DNA of 52,761 bases. Source: Thioalkalivibrio sp. HK1. GTDB taxonomy: Bacteria > Pseudomonadota > Gammaproteobacteria > HK1. Below, one piece after another: positions 21,004 to 29,012 of this stretch (the first letter of the stretch is position 1; every line of letters begins with the position of its first letter). The stretch lies in contig JFBG01000036.1 of NCBI GenBank assembly GCA_000583135.1, forward strand, positions 1 to 52,761, given 5' to 3'. The position numbers were made by a program, and so were the translations under genes. Under the pieces are notes generated by a model that worked only from the letters and a program-made list of their open reading frames with translations, made no database searches and was not told the origin of the DNA.

Positions 21004-22797
21004 TCATTGTGCGAGTTCGCCCAGGATTTTTCTACCCAATTCTGTCAGACGGTATTTTTGTCTGTTGCTGCGAGGTTTTTCGGGGATGGTCATTTCGATG
21101 ATGCCGAGGGATAAGCCCGGCTGCAGGTAGTTGCTGCGGAAGCTGGCCGGGTCTTTGAGATCGAGCGCAAGCATCAACTCATCACGGCTTTTCTCATCCC
21201 TTGATAGCAACCCGATCATCGTCGACATGGTGGGAGGGATATTTGGAGTGCCCGATTCGGATTTGATCGCGACATTAGGAATATGGTCGGGTTCTTCGAG
21301 GCTCGAATCCCCCGACATCGCCTCATCCATAAGAGAGCGGGTGGATTCCGTCAGACAATGGATATTATCGGTTTCCTTTCTCAGTAGATCCATGGAGACC
21401 AATTCCTTCAATACTCGGTGAGCGGCATGCAATTGCCCTCCGAGAGCCATGGCGGCATCGGTCGTTTTCAGATATTTCCCTTCGAAGGCCAAAGATAAAA
21501 AATGTGATTGCTCGACCGTTAATTCGATACCGGATATCGCACTAAGATATTGAGCCTTTCGAGTGGAAAGGGAAGCCTTATCCATAACGATCTCGAAAGA
21601 TTTATCTTGCTTATTATTGTCGATGAAAGGGTGGCGGTAGCCCAGTTCATACCAGTTATGAAAAATCGCACTCATTCCGGTTCCCGCCTGATCGCTCAGA
21701 CCGATACGCCGAAAGCAATCCACCAAAGTGGGATTACGGACACTCCCTTTTCCCGGGACGAACATCCTATCGATATCTGTATAGGCTTCGCCGGGATTCC
21801 ATAAAACATATCGGTCAACGAACAATTTCAAAGATGCAGTTCGATGGGGATCTCCATAATCCTGATGGAGCAGTAGATTGATAACCGCTTCACGAAAAGC
21901 GACATAATCAGGGGGATCGTCTACCCGGCGTAGGGTAGTGGGATCCAGCCGAAAAGGATGATCCGCGATACGCCGGTATTTCGCAACCAATCCGTTCCAT
22001 GTCTTGAAGAGATTCTCTTCGAAAAGGTATCGATCGTCCCAGCGCTCATAGCTATTCCATTGATCATGGCGGCGATCGATTCGCTGATAATCCAGCAATG
22101 GTCTAAAGAGAATCCGGCGCACATATTGATCGGTACCGAAGAGAAGAATCCCGGCGTATGTCAACTTGGGGGTGTTTTCGATATCTCGTAGAAAATTCCA
22201 TTTCCTCAGAAATTCCACCGGATCATCGATCCTCTGCTGTTGGGGTTCCAATGTGTGAAATAAAGAGATATACCAACGAATGGTTTCTTCGTCGATCGCG
22301 CTAGCCGCATCCACCTCATCGAAGACTCGAGAATCCCAATGCTGATCGACGGCTTCCCTCGTTAGATAAAAAAGTTCTCTATCGGTGGCCCTTTCATTGC
22401 GACCCCCGCGCCTGATAAAGGTATTTCTCGGATTTTCGCTGTGGTAGACGGGTTTTAAGTGCCTGTCACTTTCCGGGATGAAGAAGGCGGGAATTTTCTT
22501 GCCATCGATATCGTATACTGCGGGCTCGGCGTCGATGAATCGATTCAACTTTTGTCCGCTACGCAGAGTATTCAAAAAATTCCCGCTGATACGATCGATC
22601 TTTGTCGAATCGATCCCTTTGATATGAAATCGACCCTGTTCCTCGGCAATTCCAAAAAGGATCCATCCTCCTCGGGTATTGGCAAAGCCGCTGACGGTGG
22701 GATAGATATTTTTCGGTATGTCCTTTCCCGCCTCCTTACATTCGAGATCGGTCCATTCGTATCCCTTCAGTCTCTCCATGAGTTCGTCTTTGGTCAC
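21004..22797 (-). CDS. Schlafen AlbA_2-domain protein with ATPase-like domain and winged helix
   Basis: The 597-residue product begins with an AlbA_2 (Schlafen-type) domain: a Glu-x-Lys pair at residues 19-21, GFANTRGGWILFGI at 37-50 and FIRRGGRNERATDREL near 130-145. The middle region has an EAVINLLLHQDY helix and GNPT-like GSVRNPTLVD..RIGLSDQAGTG segments, as in the GHKL-like ATPase domain that follows AlbA_2 in COG2865 proteins. The last 70 residues resemble the winged helix seen at the end of such proteins (RDELMLALDLKD..SFRSNYLQPGL..LIEMTIP). Start is GTG 22797 with AAGGGAG six bases upstream. Prokaryotic AlbA_2 proteins are described as regulators or defence-linked nucleases; which applies here is unknown. 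An 11-bp repeat array lies upstream. Confidence 0.8.
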   Translation of the reverse strand: MTKDELMERLKGYEWTDLECKEAGKDIPKNIYPTVSGFANTRGGWILFGIAEEQGRFHIKGIDSTKIDRISGNFLNTLRSGQKLNRFIDAEPAVYDIDGKKIPAFFIPESDRHLKPVYHSENPRNTFIRRGGRNERATDRELFYLTREAVDQHWDSRVFDEVDAASAIDEETIRWYISLFHTLEPQQQRIDDPVEFLRKWNFLRDIENTPKLTYAGILLFGTDQYVRRILFRPLLDYQRIDRRHDQWNSYERWDDRYLFEENLFKTWNGLVAKYRRIADHPFRLDPTTLRRVDDPPDYVAFREAVINLLLHQDYGDPHRTASLKLFVDRYVLWNPGEAYTDIDRMFVPGKGSVRNPTLVDCFRRIGLSDQAGTGMSAIFHNWYELGYRHPFIDNNKQDKSFEIVMDKASLSTRKAQYLSAISGIELTVEQSHFLSLAFEGKYLKTTDAAMALGGQLHAAHRVLKELVSMDLLRKETDNIHCLTESTRSLMDEAMSGDSSLEEPDHIPNVAIKSESGTPNIPPTMSTMIGLLSRDEKSRDELMLALDLKDPASFRSNYLQPGLSLGIIEMTIPEKPRSNRQKYRLTELGRKILGELAQ

Positions 22798-23221
22798 GGA
22801 TATCTCCCTTCATTGACTACCGGTGTTGACGCTCCCACCGCTTTCAGCCTTGGTTGGCTATCGGATGTCCTTGATTCAATGGTACACGATGGAGGATATG
22901 GTGGATAGTACATGGTCGGTACATGGTCGGTACATGGTCGGTACATGGTCGGTACATAGTGGGTACATAGTGGGTACATAGTGGGTACATAGTGGGTACA
23001 TAGTGGGTACATGATGGGTACATATCTTTGATTTTCTGGGGGAATTCGCTCTGATTCCCTTATGCCACATCGTATTCTCGGCCTATGAAGCATCGGGGGC
23101 GGGTGCTGCTTGCTTGCCGTCGGATATCGAATTCGTGAAAGGATCGAGGTCGGAAGACATTTTCGTTCCTTCGGTTTCTTTCGAGTTCGGGGGCACAGGT
23201 GGGTAAGCGTTGGAGCTTGAT
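22798..23221. other. Intergenic control region with repeat array, no gene seen
   Basis: The region between the Schlafen-like gene and the ietA relic contains the 11-bp array (22909-23023) and flanking unique DNA. A minus-strand frame is open across it, but only because an 11-bp repeat without stop codons stays open in every phase. I see no supported gene. Confidence 0.6.
22909..23023. repeat. Array of ten 11-bp tandem repeats (iteron-like)
   Basis: Units begin at 22909 and repeat exactly every 11 bases: four TACATGGTCGG, five TACATAGTGGG, one TACATGATGGG, then a partial TACAT. All share TACAT and a G-rich end. The period is close to one helical turn, so bound proteins would line up on one face of the helix. 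The array lies 112 bases upstream of the GTG of the Schlafen-like gene (minus strand), where an operator or enhancer-like site is expected. A near-identical motif lies upstream of ietA at 20614-20630. Spacers are absent, so it is not CRISPR. Confidence 0.9.
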
Positions 23222-23230
23222 CGATCATTC

Positions 23231-23380
23231 CTATCGGCATTGCCATGCCATCATTGCCGAATGAATGGACCGGCCATCGAGAGTCTCGGATATGACTTTT
23301 CTCGTATCGCCATTCGTCCGTTCGAGGATGTGTTTTTTGAAAACGATTATGTTGAATTCTTTTTCAATGGTCTTTTCACC
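23231..23380 (-). pseudogene. Relic of the ietA 3' end
   Basis: The minus-strand frame ending at 23231 reads KEFNIIVFKKHILERTNGD, then TRKVISETLDGRSIHS and a final WQCR stop. The intact IetA ends EEFGMTVFRKYILDQPNGD, then MRKIVSETLKGWSTRS and QQCR stop. DNA similarity starts at about 23223 (ATCATTCCTATCG, also present at 19433) and fades near 23370. Only about 45 codons remain; ATPase motifs are absent. It overlaps the 3' end of the McrB-N/DUF3883 gene, which replaces the rest of ietA here. Confidence 0.88.
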
Positions 23381-24456
23381 AGATATGCCTTGGGTTCCAA
23401 TGTCCATTGGTCGATTTGCCAAGGGTGGATGTATTCCAAGTCTCCGCCGCTACACTGAGGATTGTCCCCTCGACGATCGAAAATTACGCAGGTGACGATG
23501 GCAAGGGCTGTCGTTCCGCTTTCTTTCGAATGGAGATCGACCTCATTGGCCGTCATCATGACGCAGTCGGCCAAGGTGCTCGTTGTCCCTTTGACCTCGA
23601 CTTTGACTATCAACTCGCCCTTTATGGCGAGATAGTCGAAGGGCTCGGTATTGGATTTATCCTCGACCTCGAATCCCTCGTTTTCCAAGTATTCTTTCGT
23701 TACTTGCATGGCGCGCAATTCGACGGCTTTCCTCTCGGCTCCATTCAACCCGTATCCTTGACGATGGCGATCGATCGCTTTGCCGGGGTTGATCATCCTC
23801 TCCATATTCTTCGCTGCGATATCCGATGCAGGTAGATCACCGAAGACGCTGTATGATCGATAGATGATGAATAAGCAATCCAGCGCAGCGCAGATTGCAT
23901 CGACGAAATCGGCTTCGACGATCGAATCGATATCGAATCGTTTGCACAGCAAGGTCGCTTTTTCGAACGAAAGGGGCAATGGTTTTTCAGAGCGCAGATC
24001 GATCGTATCGACGAAGACGGATCGATCGGCTTCGTATTTTTTCAATATGTGATTGGCCCAGTCTTTCCTTCTATTCAACTCTTCATCGGGATTTTGTACT
24101 GGAATTCTCTTTTTTTTATCTCTTGTCGTCGCCGAGCATCCGAGAGTAACGAAGCAGGCCGCTCCATCGGTTGAGAAATGAATGACTACATAAAAACCTT
24201 TCATGGAAGAGGGCGAGAGCGATTCGCAGTAGATCCTCACCCAAGGGGTTTGTATCTTGTTGCCGCTTCCATCGCTTCCTTTGATGCGAAGGTCATTTGA
24301 AAATTCGCCCAAGGATTTCGAAAATCTTGGCAGGTGTTTTTTCAGTTTTCCGGGAAGATCTTTGCGTATCAATTCACCCCGCTCTTGCATTTCATGGGTA
24401 TTCGTATGTGAGTAGAGGGTTTGCAGTTTCGCGATTCTTTGAATGACATCGATCAT
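23347..24456 (-). CDS. McrB N-terminal domain fused to DUF3883 nuclease-like domain
   Basis: The 369-residue protein starts with a region like the DNA-recognition domain of McrB (MrcB_N/DUF3578): IDVIQRIAKLQTLYS, EMQERGELIRKDLP, WVRIYCESLSPSSMKGFYVV. A linker with GLNGAERKAVELRAM follows, then DUF3883 from about 250 to 345. The latter shows a PD-(D/E)xK-like triad: D274 in FDYLA, then E287 and K289 in VEVKG. I infer a single-chain, type IV-like restriction enzyme that would recognise modified DNA without the McrB GTPase motor; that role is not proven. The ATG at 24456 has GGGAG ten bases upstream. The 3' end overlaps the ietA relic by about 30 bases, so its last codons may come from recombination. 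Confidence 0.8.
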   Translation of the reverse strand: MIDVIQRIAKLQTLYSHTNTHEMQERGELIRKDLPGKLKKHLPRFSKSLGEFSNDLRIKGSDGSGNKIQTPWVRIYCESLSPSSMKGFYVVIHFSTDGAACFVTLGCSATTRDKKKRIPVQNPDEELNRRKDWANHILKKYEADRSVFVDTIDLRSEKPLPLSFEKATLLCKRFDIDSIVEADFVDAICAALDCLFIIYRSYSVFGDLPASDIAAKNMERMINPGKAIDRHRQGYGLNGAERKAVELRAMQVTKEYLENEGFEVEDKSNTEPFDYLAIKGELIVKVEVKGTTSTLADCVMMTANEVDLHSKESGTTALAIVTCVIFDRRGDNPQCSGGDLEYIHPWQIDQWTLEPKAYLVKRPLKKNST

Positions 24457-24550
24457 TTCGAGGTGACTCCCGATGCGCAGATTTCAGCCGGGACGGGTCG
24501 GTATAGATTGCCGATGATCGCCAATCATCATCGCCCATCGATGATACCGC

Positions 24551-26032
24551 TCATGCCCCGTTGGGTTTTTTCCGCTTGAGGATTTTTCCGGGTCGAGCGC
24601 CGGTCCACTCGTAGCCGCGGCGGACCTGCTCGCCGTTGACGATGACTTGGTAGATGCCGCGGGCGGGGCGTTCGGGGGATGCGAAGTCCGCTTCGTCGAG
24701 GATGTTGTCGGCGTCGAAGAGCACGAGATCGGCGAAAGCGTCGGGTTTGATCGTCCCTCGCCCTTCGAGACCGAAGACGCGGGCGGGAACGCCGCTCATG
24801 CGGTGCACCGCCTCTTCGAGCGTGAACAACTTCGAATCGCGGCAGTAGTGCCCCAAGACTCGGGGGAAGGTCCCCCAAAGTCGAGGATGGGGATGGCTAT
24901 CGTGCGGCAGACCGTCCGATCCGATCATCGCATCCTGGAATTTCAAAATGCGCCGAAGGTCTTCCTCGTCCATCTGGAAGTAGATCGCCCCTGCGGGGCT
25001 CAAACGCTCCACCGCTTCCTCGGCGCTGCAGTCCCAAGACCGGCGGATCTCTTCGAAGTCGCGCCCCCCGAGTTCCGGATGCGGGGTCGACCAAGTCACC
25101 AGCACCCGCTCGGCCTTGCTCAGCCAATCGGCGAAGAGCACCGTCGAACTCGCCACATAAGGATAGACATCGAGATCCACCCTTTGCCGAGCCCGCGCTC
25201 GGGCAATCGCGGCAAGGGTCTCGCGGCTTCGCCCCCAGTTCTTGCGCCCGACGCATTTATGGTGCGAGATCACCACCGGCACCTGGGCCCGCTCGCCGAT
25301 ATCGAGGGTCTCGTGCACGGAATCGAGCACCCCGGCACCCTCGTCGCGCATGTGCGTGGTGTAGATGCCATCGTATTGCGCAACAAGGGAGGCGAGGGAG
25401 ACGATTTCATCGGTCGGGGCGGCGAAGGCCGGGGGATAGGCGAGCCCGGTGCTCATTCCGATGCATCCGGCGCTCAGCGCCTCGTCGAGCAGCGCTTCCA
25501 TCCTTTCGATTTCGGCGGGAAGGGCGGCACGGGAAAGATCGTCTCCCATCGTCGTCGCTCGCAGCGCGCTGTGACCGACCAGCGGAGCGAGGTTGAGAGC
25601 GGGCGGGGCGTCGGCCACCGCCGCCATATATTCGCGCATGGTCGAGAAGCGATACCAATCACCCCCGCCCAACAGATTCATCGGCGGCGGCGGAGCGTTC
25701 CCCGTATAGGGGGCCAGACTCACCCCGCAATTGCCGGTGATCACCGTGGTGACCCCTTGACTTATCTTGGGCGTCATATCCGGAGTGCTGAGCACCGCCC
25801 GGTCATCATGGGTATGGACATCGATGAATCCCGGGGCGACGATCAATCCGGATGCATCGATCTTGTTTCCCGCATCGATGCGCTCGTCCAAGTTCTCACC
25901 GACGGCGACGATCCGATCCCCTTCGATGGCGATATCCAGATGCGCTCGGGGACCACCGGTGCCGTCGATGACGTCGCCGGAGTGGATCAGGAGATCGCAT
26001 CGAGGATTGCGGGGAGTCGATTTCAGATTCAT
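24551..26032 (-). CDS. N-acyl-D-amino-acid deacylase (D-aminoacylase)
   Basis: Family members remove the acyl group from N-acyl-D-amino acids in the cytosol. The 493-residue protein has all landmarks: an N-terminal amidohydrolase beta strand region (GDVIDGTGGP), metal motif HTHDD near 73, GNCGVSLAPY with the bridging cysteine near 100, and SHHKCVGRKNWG near 255. GSDGLPHDSHPHPRLWGTF near 370 and the closing DLVLFD segment complete the set. Length fits the usual 480-500. The ATG at 26032 has GGAG about ten bases upstream. It lies between two defence-type genes, yet its G+C-rich codon use resembles the housekeeping genes, so the island proper likely ends near 24457. Confidence 0.92.
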   Translation of the reverse strand: MNLKSTPRNPRCDLLIHSGDVIDGTGGPRAHLDIAIEGDRIVAVGENLDERIDAGNKIDASGLIVAPGFIDVHTHDDRAVLSTPDMTPKISQGVTTVITGNCGVSLAPYTGNAPPPPMNLLGGGDWYRFSTMREYMAAVADAPPALNLAPLVGHSALRATTMGDDLSRAALPAEIERMEALLDEALSAGCIGMSTGLAYPPAFAAPTDEIVSLASLVAQYDGIYTTHMRDEGAGVLDSVHETLDIGERAQVPVVISHHKCVGRKNWGRSRETLAAIARARARQRVDLDVYPYVASSTVLFADWLSKAERVLVTWSTPHPELGGRDFEEIRRSWDCSAEEAVERLSPAGAIYFQMDEEDLRRILKFQDAMIGSDGLPHDSHPHPRLWGTFPRVLGHYCRDSKLFTLEEAVHRMSGVPARVFGLEGRGTIKPDAFADLVLFDADNILDEADFASPERPARGIYQVIVNGEQVRRGYEWTGARPGKILKRKKPNGA

Positions 26033-26208
26033 ATCGATGACACTCCGATGGAAAGGTGAAGGGGCAGTGGATGACGAGGAGGGCTCGCAAGCATCTATTT
26101 TGCCTTACATCCTTGGTTTCAACGAGCAAGCCCGACGAACAAGGGGGTGCCTTCGCAGGCAATTTAAACAATTCGGTTGATGTTATTTTTTCGTGACATG
26201 ATTGATAT

Positions 26209-27435
26209 TTATCCATACTGCGGTACGCCGCCATAAGCCCCGATGAGATAGACATCCTTGAAATTCTCATCCCGACGAACCCCATCGATCTCTTTGAGTC
26301 CGTAGATCTCGCTCGCTCCTTGAGAGTTTTTATCGCATAGAACGATCTCTTCTTTGAGGAGATCATCGAACAAGGTGGGATCTTGGCAGGACATCCATAG
26401 CTGTATACCCTTGCGATTGCGATCATCGTCGGCGAACCAGCGCGGAATTTCCCGCATCAGAAGAGGGTGGAGCGAGGCGTCGATTTCGTCGATCACCGCC
26501 AATCCGCCCTCGATGAACATCCTGTTGAAAATATGGAAGTAATTCATGAATTTGATCGTTCCGCTACTTTCTTCCAAGAAATCGATCCTTTTATCCAAAC
26601 CCCGATGCTTGAACTCGAGGCGAGTGTTCTTGGACCGTTCTTCTCGTTCGAAGATGGCTTCTTCGATTCCGAAATCGGCGCGACGAAGTTCATGATTCAG
26701 ACTATCGAGATTTTCTTGATCGCGATATGCAAAGGGCGTTATGGGCGGCAAGCCACCGAAGAGCCATCCGGGGACTCGAAGATTCGAAGTGACCCACCCG
26801 ATAGAACTGCCGATCGCTTGGGCGATATCATGATTGAGTCGTATCATGATGGAGATGATGCTGGCGTCGGGGCGTTGGAATGCCGAAGCCAAAAGCGGAT
26901 TTTTCGATCCCAGTTTCATCTCCGAAGCGGTGGAAACGTGACCTTTTTCGTTGCGCTCGAAAACCCGACGAAATCGCCCTTTCTTTTCCGGACGAAATTT
27001 GACCGATTCCGATAGCACGCGATCGGCTTGTCCTTCATCTCGAGGGCCGAGCACGAGTTCGTATTTATAAAGGCAGGTAGGAGAGCCTTCGGGTTTTTTC
27101 AGATTCGCAGGTCCGCTGAAATGAATCTCGAAGCGAGTGGGACTCGCCTCCATCTCCCGGGTAAAGAATTTTTCGTAAGGCAATCTCCCCCCGGGTTCCT
27201 TGGCGAAACTCGAACTGACGAACCAACCGACGAAGTTCAAGGCATGCAGCAGATTCGTCTTCCCCGAGGCGTTGGCTCCGTAAATGGCGACGACTCTCGG
27301 CGCTCGCCTCTCGGCGCCATCGAAGATCGGCTCCAATCGACCGGGCTCCGAAGGGACCTTGGCCCCGACCGTGAGGTCGATGATTTGGCGCTCCCGGATC
27401 GATCGGAAGTTCTCGATCTCGATTCGGTGGATCAT
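26209..27435 (-). CDS. AAA ATPase, AbiLi/RloA-like (SMC/OLD class)
   Basis: The 408-residue protein is an ABC-type ATPase with the coiled-coil cut short, as in AAA_15/RloA/AbiLi proteins. It starts with the typical IEIENFRSI strand, has Walker A GANASGKT (53-60), a signature-like LEESSGT (287-293), Walker B LAVIDEID with SLHP (312-323), and the family ending AYGGVP. The switch position that is usually His (TTHD/STHN) reads SCQDP here, so Gln replaces it. Relatives often work with a small RloB nuclease encoded just downstream; the 176 bases after this gene hold none. The ATG at 27435 has GGAG nine bases upstream and a plausible promoter about 35 bases further. Role in phage defence is inference from the family. 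Confidence 0.8.
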   Translation of the reverse strand: MIHRIEIENFRSIRERQIIDLTVGAKVPSEPGRLEPIFDGAERRAPRVVAIYGANASGKTNLLHALNFVGWFVSSSFAKEPGGRLPYEKFFTREMEASPTRFEIHFSGPANLKKPEGSPTCLYKYELVLGPRDEGQADRVLSESVKFRPEKKGRFRRVFERNEKGHVSTASEMKLGSKNPLLASAFQRPDASIISIMIRLNHDIAQAIGSSIGWVTSNLRVPGWLFGGLPPITPFAYRDQENLDSLNHELRRADFGIEEAIFEREERSKNTRLEFKHRGLDKRIDFLEESSGTIKFMNYFHIFNRMFIEGGLAVIDEIDASLHPLLMREIPRWFADDDRNRKGIQLWMSCQDPTLFDDLLKEEIVLCDKNSQGASEIYGLKEIDGVRRDENFKDVYLIGAYGGVPQYG

Positions 27436-27468
27436 GGTGTCGTTCTCCGAGTTCGATATTTAGGTGAG

Positions 27469-27497
27469 ATAATAATGACTCCAAGTCAAAAAATCAA
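27469..27497 (-). promoter_or_regulatory. Probable sigma-70 promoter of the lone ATPase gene
   Basis: On the minus strand TTGATT (27497-27492) and TATTAT (27474-27469) are spaced by exactly 17 bases. The -10 ends 33 bases before the ATG at 27435, leaving a short leader with a GGAG ribosome site. Confidence 0.55.
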
Positions 27498-27523
27498 CGA
27501 AAAAATCGCAAAAATACGATTTT

Positions 27524-27540
27524 AGATGATAAATTCATCT
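27524..27540. promoter_or_regulatory. Inverted repeat upstream of the promoter
   Basis: AGATGA and TCATCT form perfect six-base arms around TAAAT, about 27 bases upstream of the -35 hexamer. This could be an operator half-site pair; no regulator gene is adjacent. Confidence 0.35.
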
Positions 27541-28023
27541 CACAAATGGAGTGTTTTCCGGTTGAAAGATGATATCGGTGTGATAAAGAGCGAGGTGCCT
27601 TGTCGAGCGGGTGAAGCCAAGAACCGACACGGAGGGGCGGGGTCTTCGGGGTAGGGGGCGGACGAACCGGCCGAGATTTCGAAAAGAGATGGATAATGGG
27701 CGCATCGATCGTCAATAAAAGTGCCGGCGTTCGGTCTTCGAAGGGGGCGTCGATATCTTGGTGTTTGTCCGCAAATATCGAGAAAACTCGAATCCCGATG
27801 GCCGGCATTTTTCGATTTGCCGACCATTTGCCGAGAAGGGTTTTCGTAAATCGGAGGCGATCGTTTTTATAGTCTTACGGGATTCGTCATCGCTTGCTGC
27901 CCGCTCGCCGATCATTCGCAGGCGCTCTTTTTCTTCGGGTATATCATCGCCGAGATCCGATCGGGTGTTTTCGAATCTCGCCTCGTTCGACCCTTAAGAT
28001 CGTGAAAAAAAGGGGAGGGTTCG

Positions 28024-28914
28024 ATGTCTTTTTTTCGGTCGATGCTTTTCGCGCCCGGCAACCATCCGCGTCGGGTCGAAAAAGCCTTGGATCTCGAAGT
28101 CGATAGCGTGATCCTGGATCTCGAGGATGCGGTTGCGATCAACGAGAAAATCCTCGCCCGTTCGCAGGTGGCGAAGGCCTTGTCCCGACCGCGCAAGGGG
28201 AGCGCTCGAGTCCGCATCAATGCCTTCGAAACCCCTTTTTGCGTCGACGACCTGCGGGCGGTGGCGGTTGCCGGTCTCGACGGTATCGTCCTTGCGAAGG
28301 TGGAATCCGCAGCCCAGCTCGTGGCGGTCGATTGGTTGCTTCGGGCTTTGGAGCGAGAGCGCGGGCTCGTCGAGGGCGGGATCGATCTCATGCCGATCAT
28401 CGAGACCGCCGCCTCCCTTTCGGCGCTGCGCGAGATCGCCGCTTGCGGTTTGGCCAGAGTGCGCAGGCTCAGTTTCGGGGCGGCGGATCTCACCCTCGAC
28501 CTCGGGATGCGCTGGACGAGGGACGAGCATGAACTTGATTCGGTGCGAACCCGGATCGTGATCGAATCGAAGGCGGCGGGTTTGGAAGCGCCGGTCGATA
28601 CCGTTTTTGCCCGATTGGGAGATCCGCAAGGGTTGTGCGCTTCCGCCCGTCGCGCCCGCGATCTGGGTTTTCAAGGCAAGCTATGCATCCATCCCGAGCA
28701 GATCGATCCGGTCAACACCCTTTTCACCCCCGACGGGGAGGAGGTCGCCCACGCCCGCCGCATCATCGCCGCCTTCGAGTCCGCCGAAGCCGAAGGCAGC
28801 GCCTCGATCCGCTTGGATGGGCAGTTCATCGACTACCCTATCGTGGAGCGGGCGCGCCGCATCGTCGATATCGCGCAGCAAAGATCGACGATGCCCGATA
28901 TCATCCACCGATGA
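28024..28914 (+). CDS. HpcH/HpaI aldolase family, CitE-like lyase
   Basis: CitE-like enzymes cleave or hydrolyse acyl-CoA thioesters such as malyl- or citramalyl-CoA using a metal in a TIM barrel. The 296-residue product has the family order: SMLFAPGNHPRRVEKA, VILDLEDAV near 30, ARVRINAFETP near 62, KVESAAQL near 92 and the metal-binding MPIIETAASL near 122. SFGAADLTLDLGM near 150 and KLCIHPEQI near 219 complete it. No CitD or CitF gene is near, so a stand-alone acyl-CoA lyase or thioesterase is likelier than citrate lyase. GGGGAGGG five bases before the ATG is an excellent ribosome site. It opens the plus-strand cluster ending at 35541, followed by a 98-base gap. Confidence 0.88.
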   Translation: MSFFRSMLFAPGNHPRRVEKALDLEVDSVILDLEDAVAINEKILARSQVAKALSRPRKGSARVRINAFETPFCVDDLRAVAVAGLDGIVLAKVESAAQLVAVDWLLRALERERGLVEGGIDLMPIIETAASLSALREIAACGLARVRRLSFGAADLTLDLGMRWTRDEHELDSVRTRIVIESKAAGLEAPVDTVFARLGDPQGLCASARRARDLGFQGKLCIHPEQIDPVNTLFTPDGEEVAHARRIIAAFESAEAEGSASIRLDGQFIDYPIVERARRIVDIAQQRSTMPDIIHR

Positions 28915-29012
28915 TGAGCGGCGATGGGCGAGGGGGAGACCCGCTCGCCAAGATCTGAAAGACCACCGATCTTGAGTCCGCCGATAAAAAAGAACGAAGA
29001 GGAGGTTTTTCG

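Larger units (their letters stand above)
27436..28023. other. Divergent intergenic region, promoter-rich, no gene seen
   Basis: This 588-base A+T-rich stretch separates the lone ATPase (-) from the CitE-like gene (+). It holds the promoter and inverted repeat listed separately. Open frames in it are short and resemble nothing recognisable. A GGGGAGGG ribosome site for the CitE-like gene stands at the right end. Confidence 0.5.

Noticed and set aside
22909..23023. CRISPR array
   Set aside because: Repeats are contiguous with no spacers and only 11 bases long, and no cas genes are present.
22794..23246. Minus-strand frame encoding an 11-residue repeat (PLCTHYVPTMY)
   Set aside because: It results from the 11-bp DNA repeat, which lacks stops and stays open in all frames; no family resemblance and no ribosome site.
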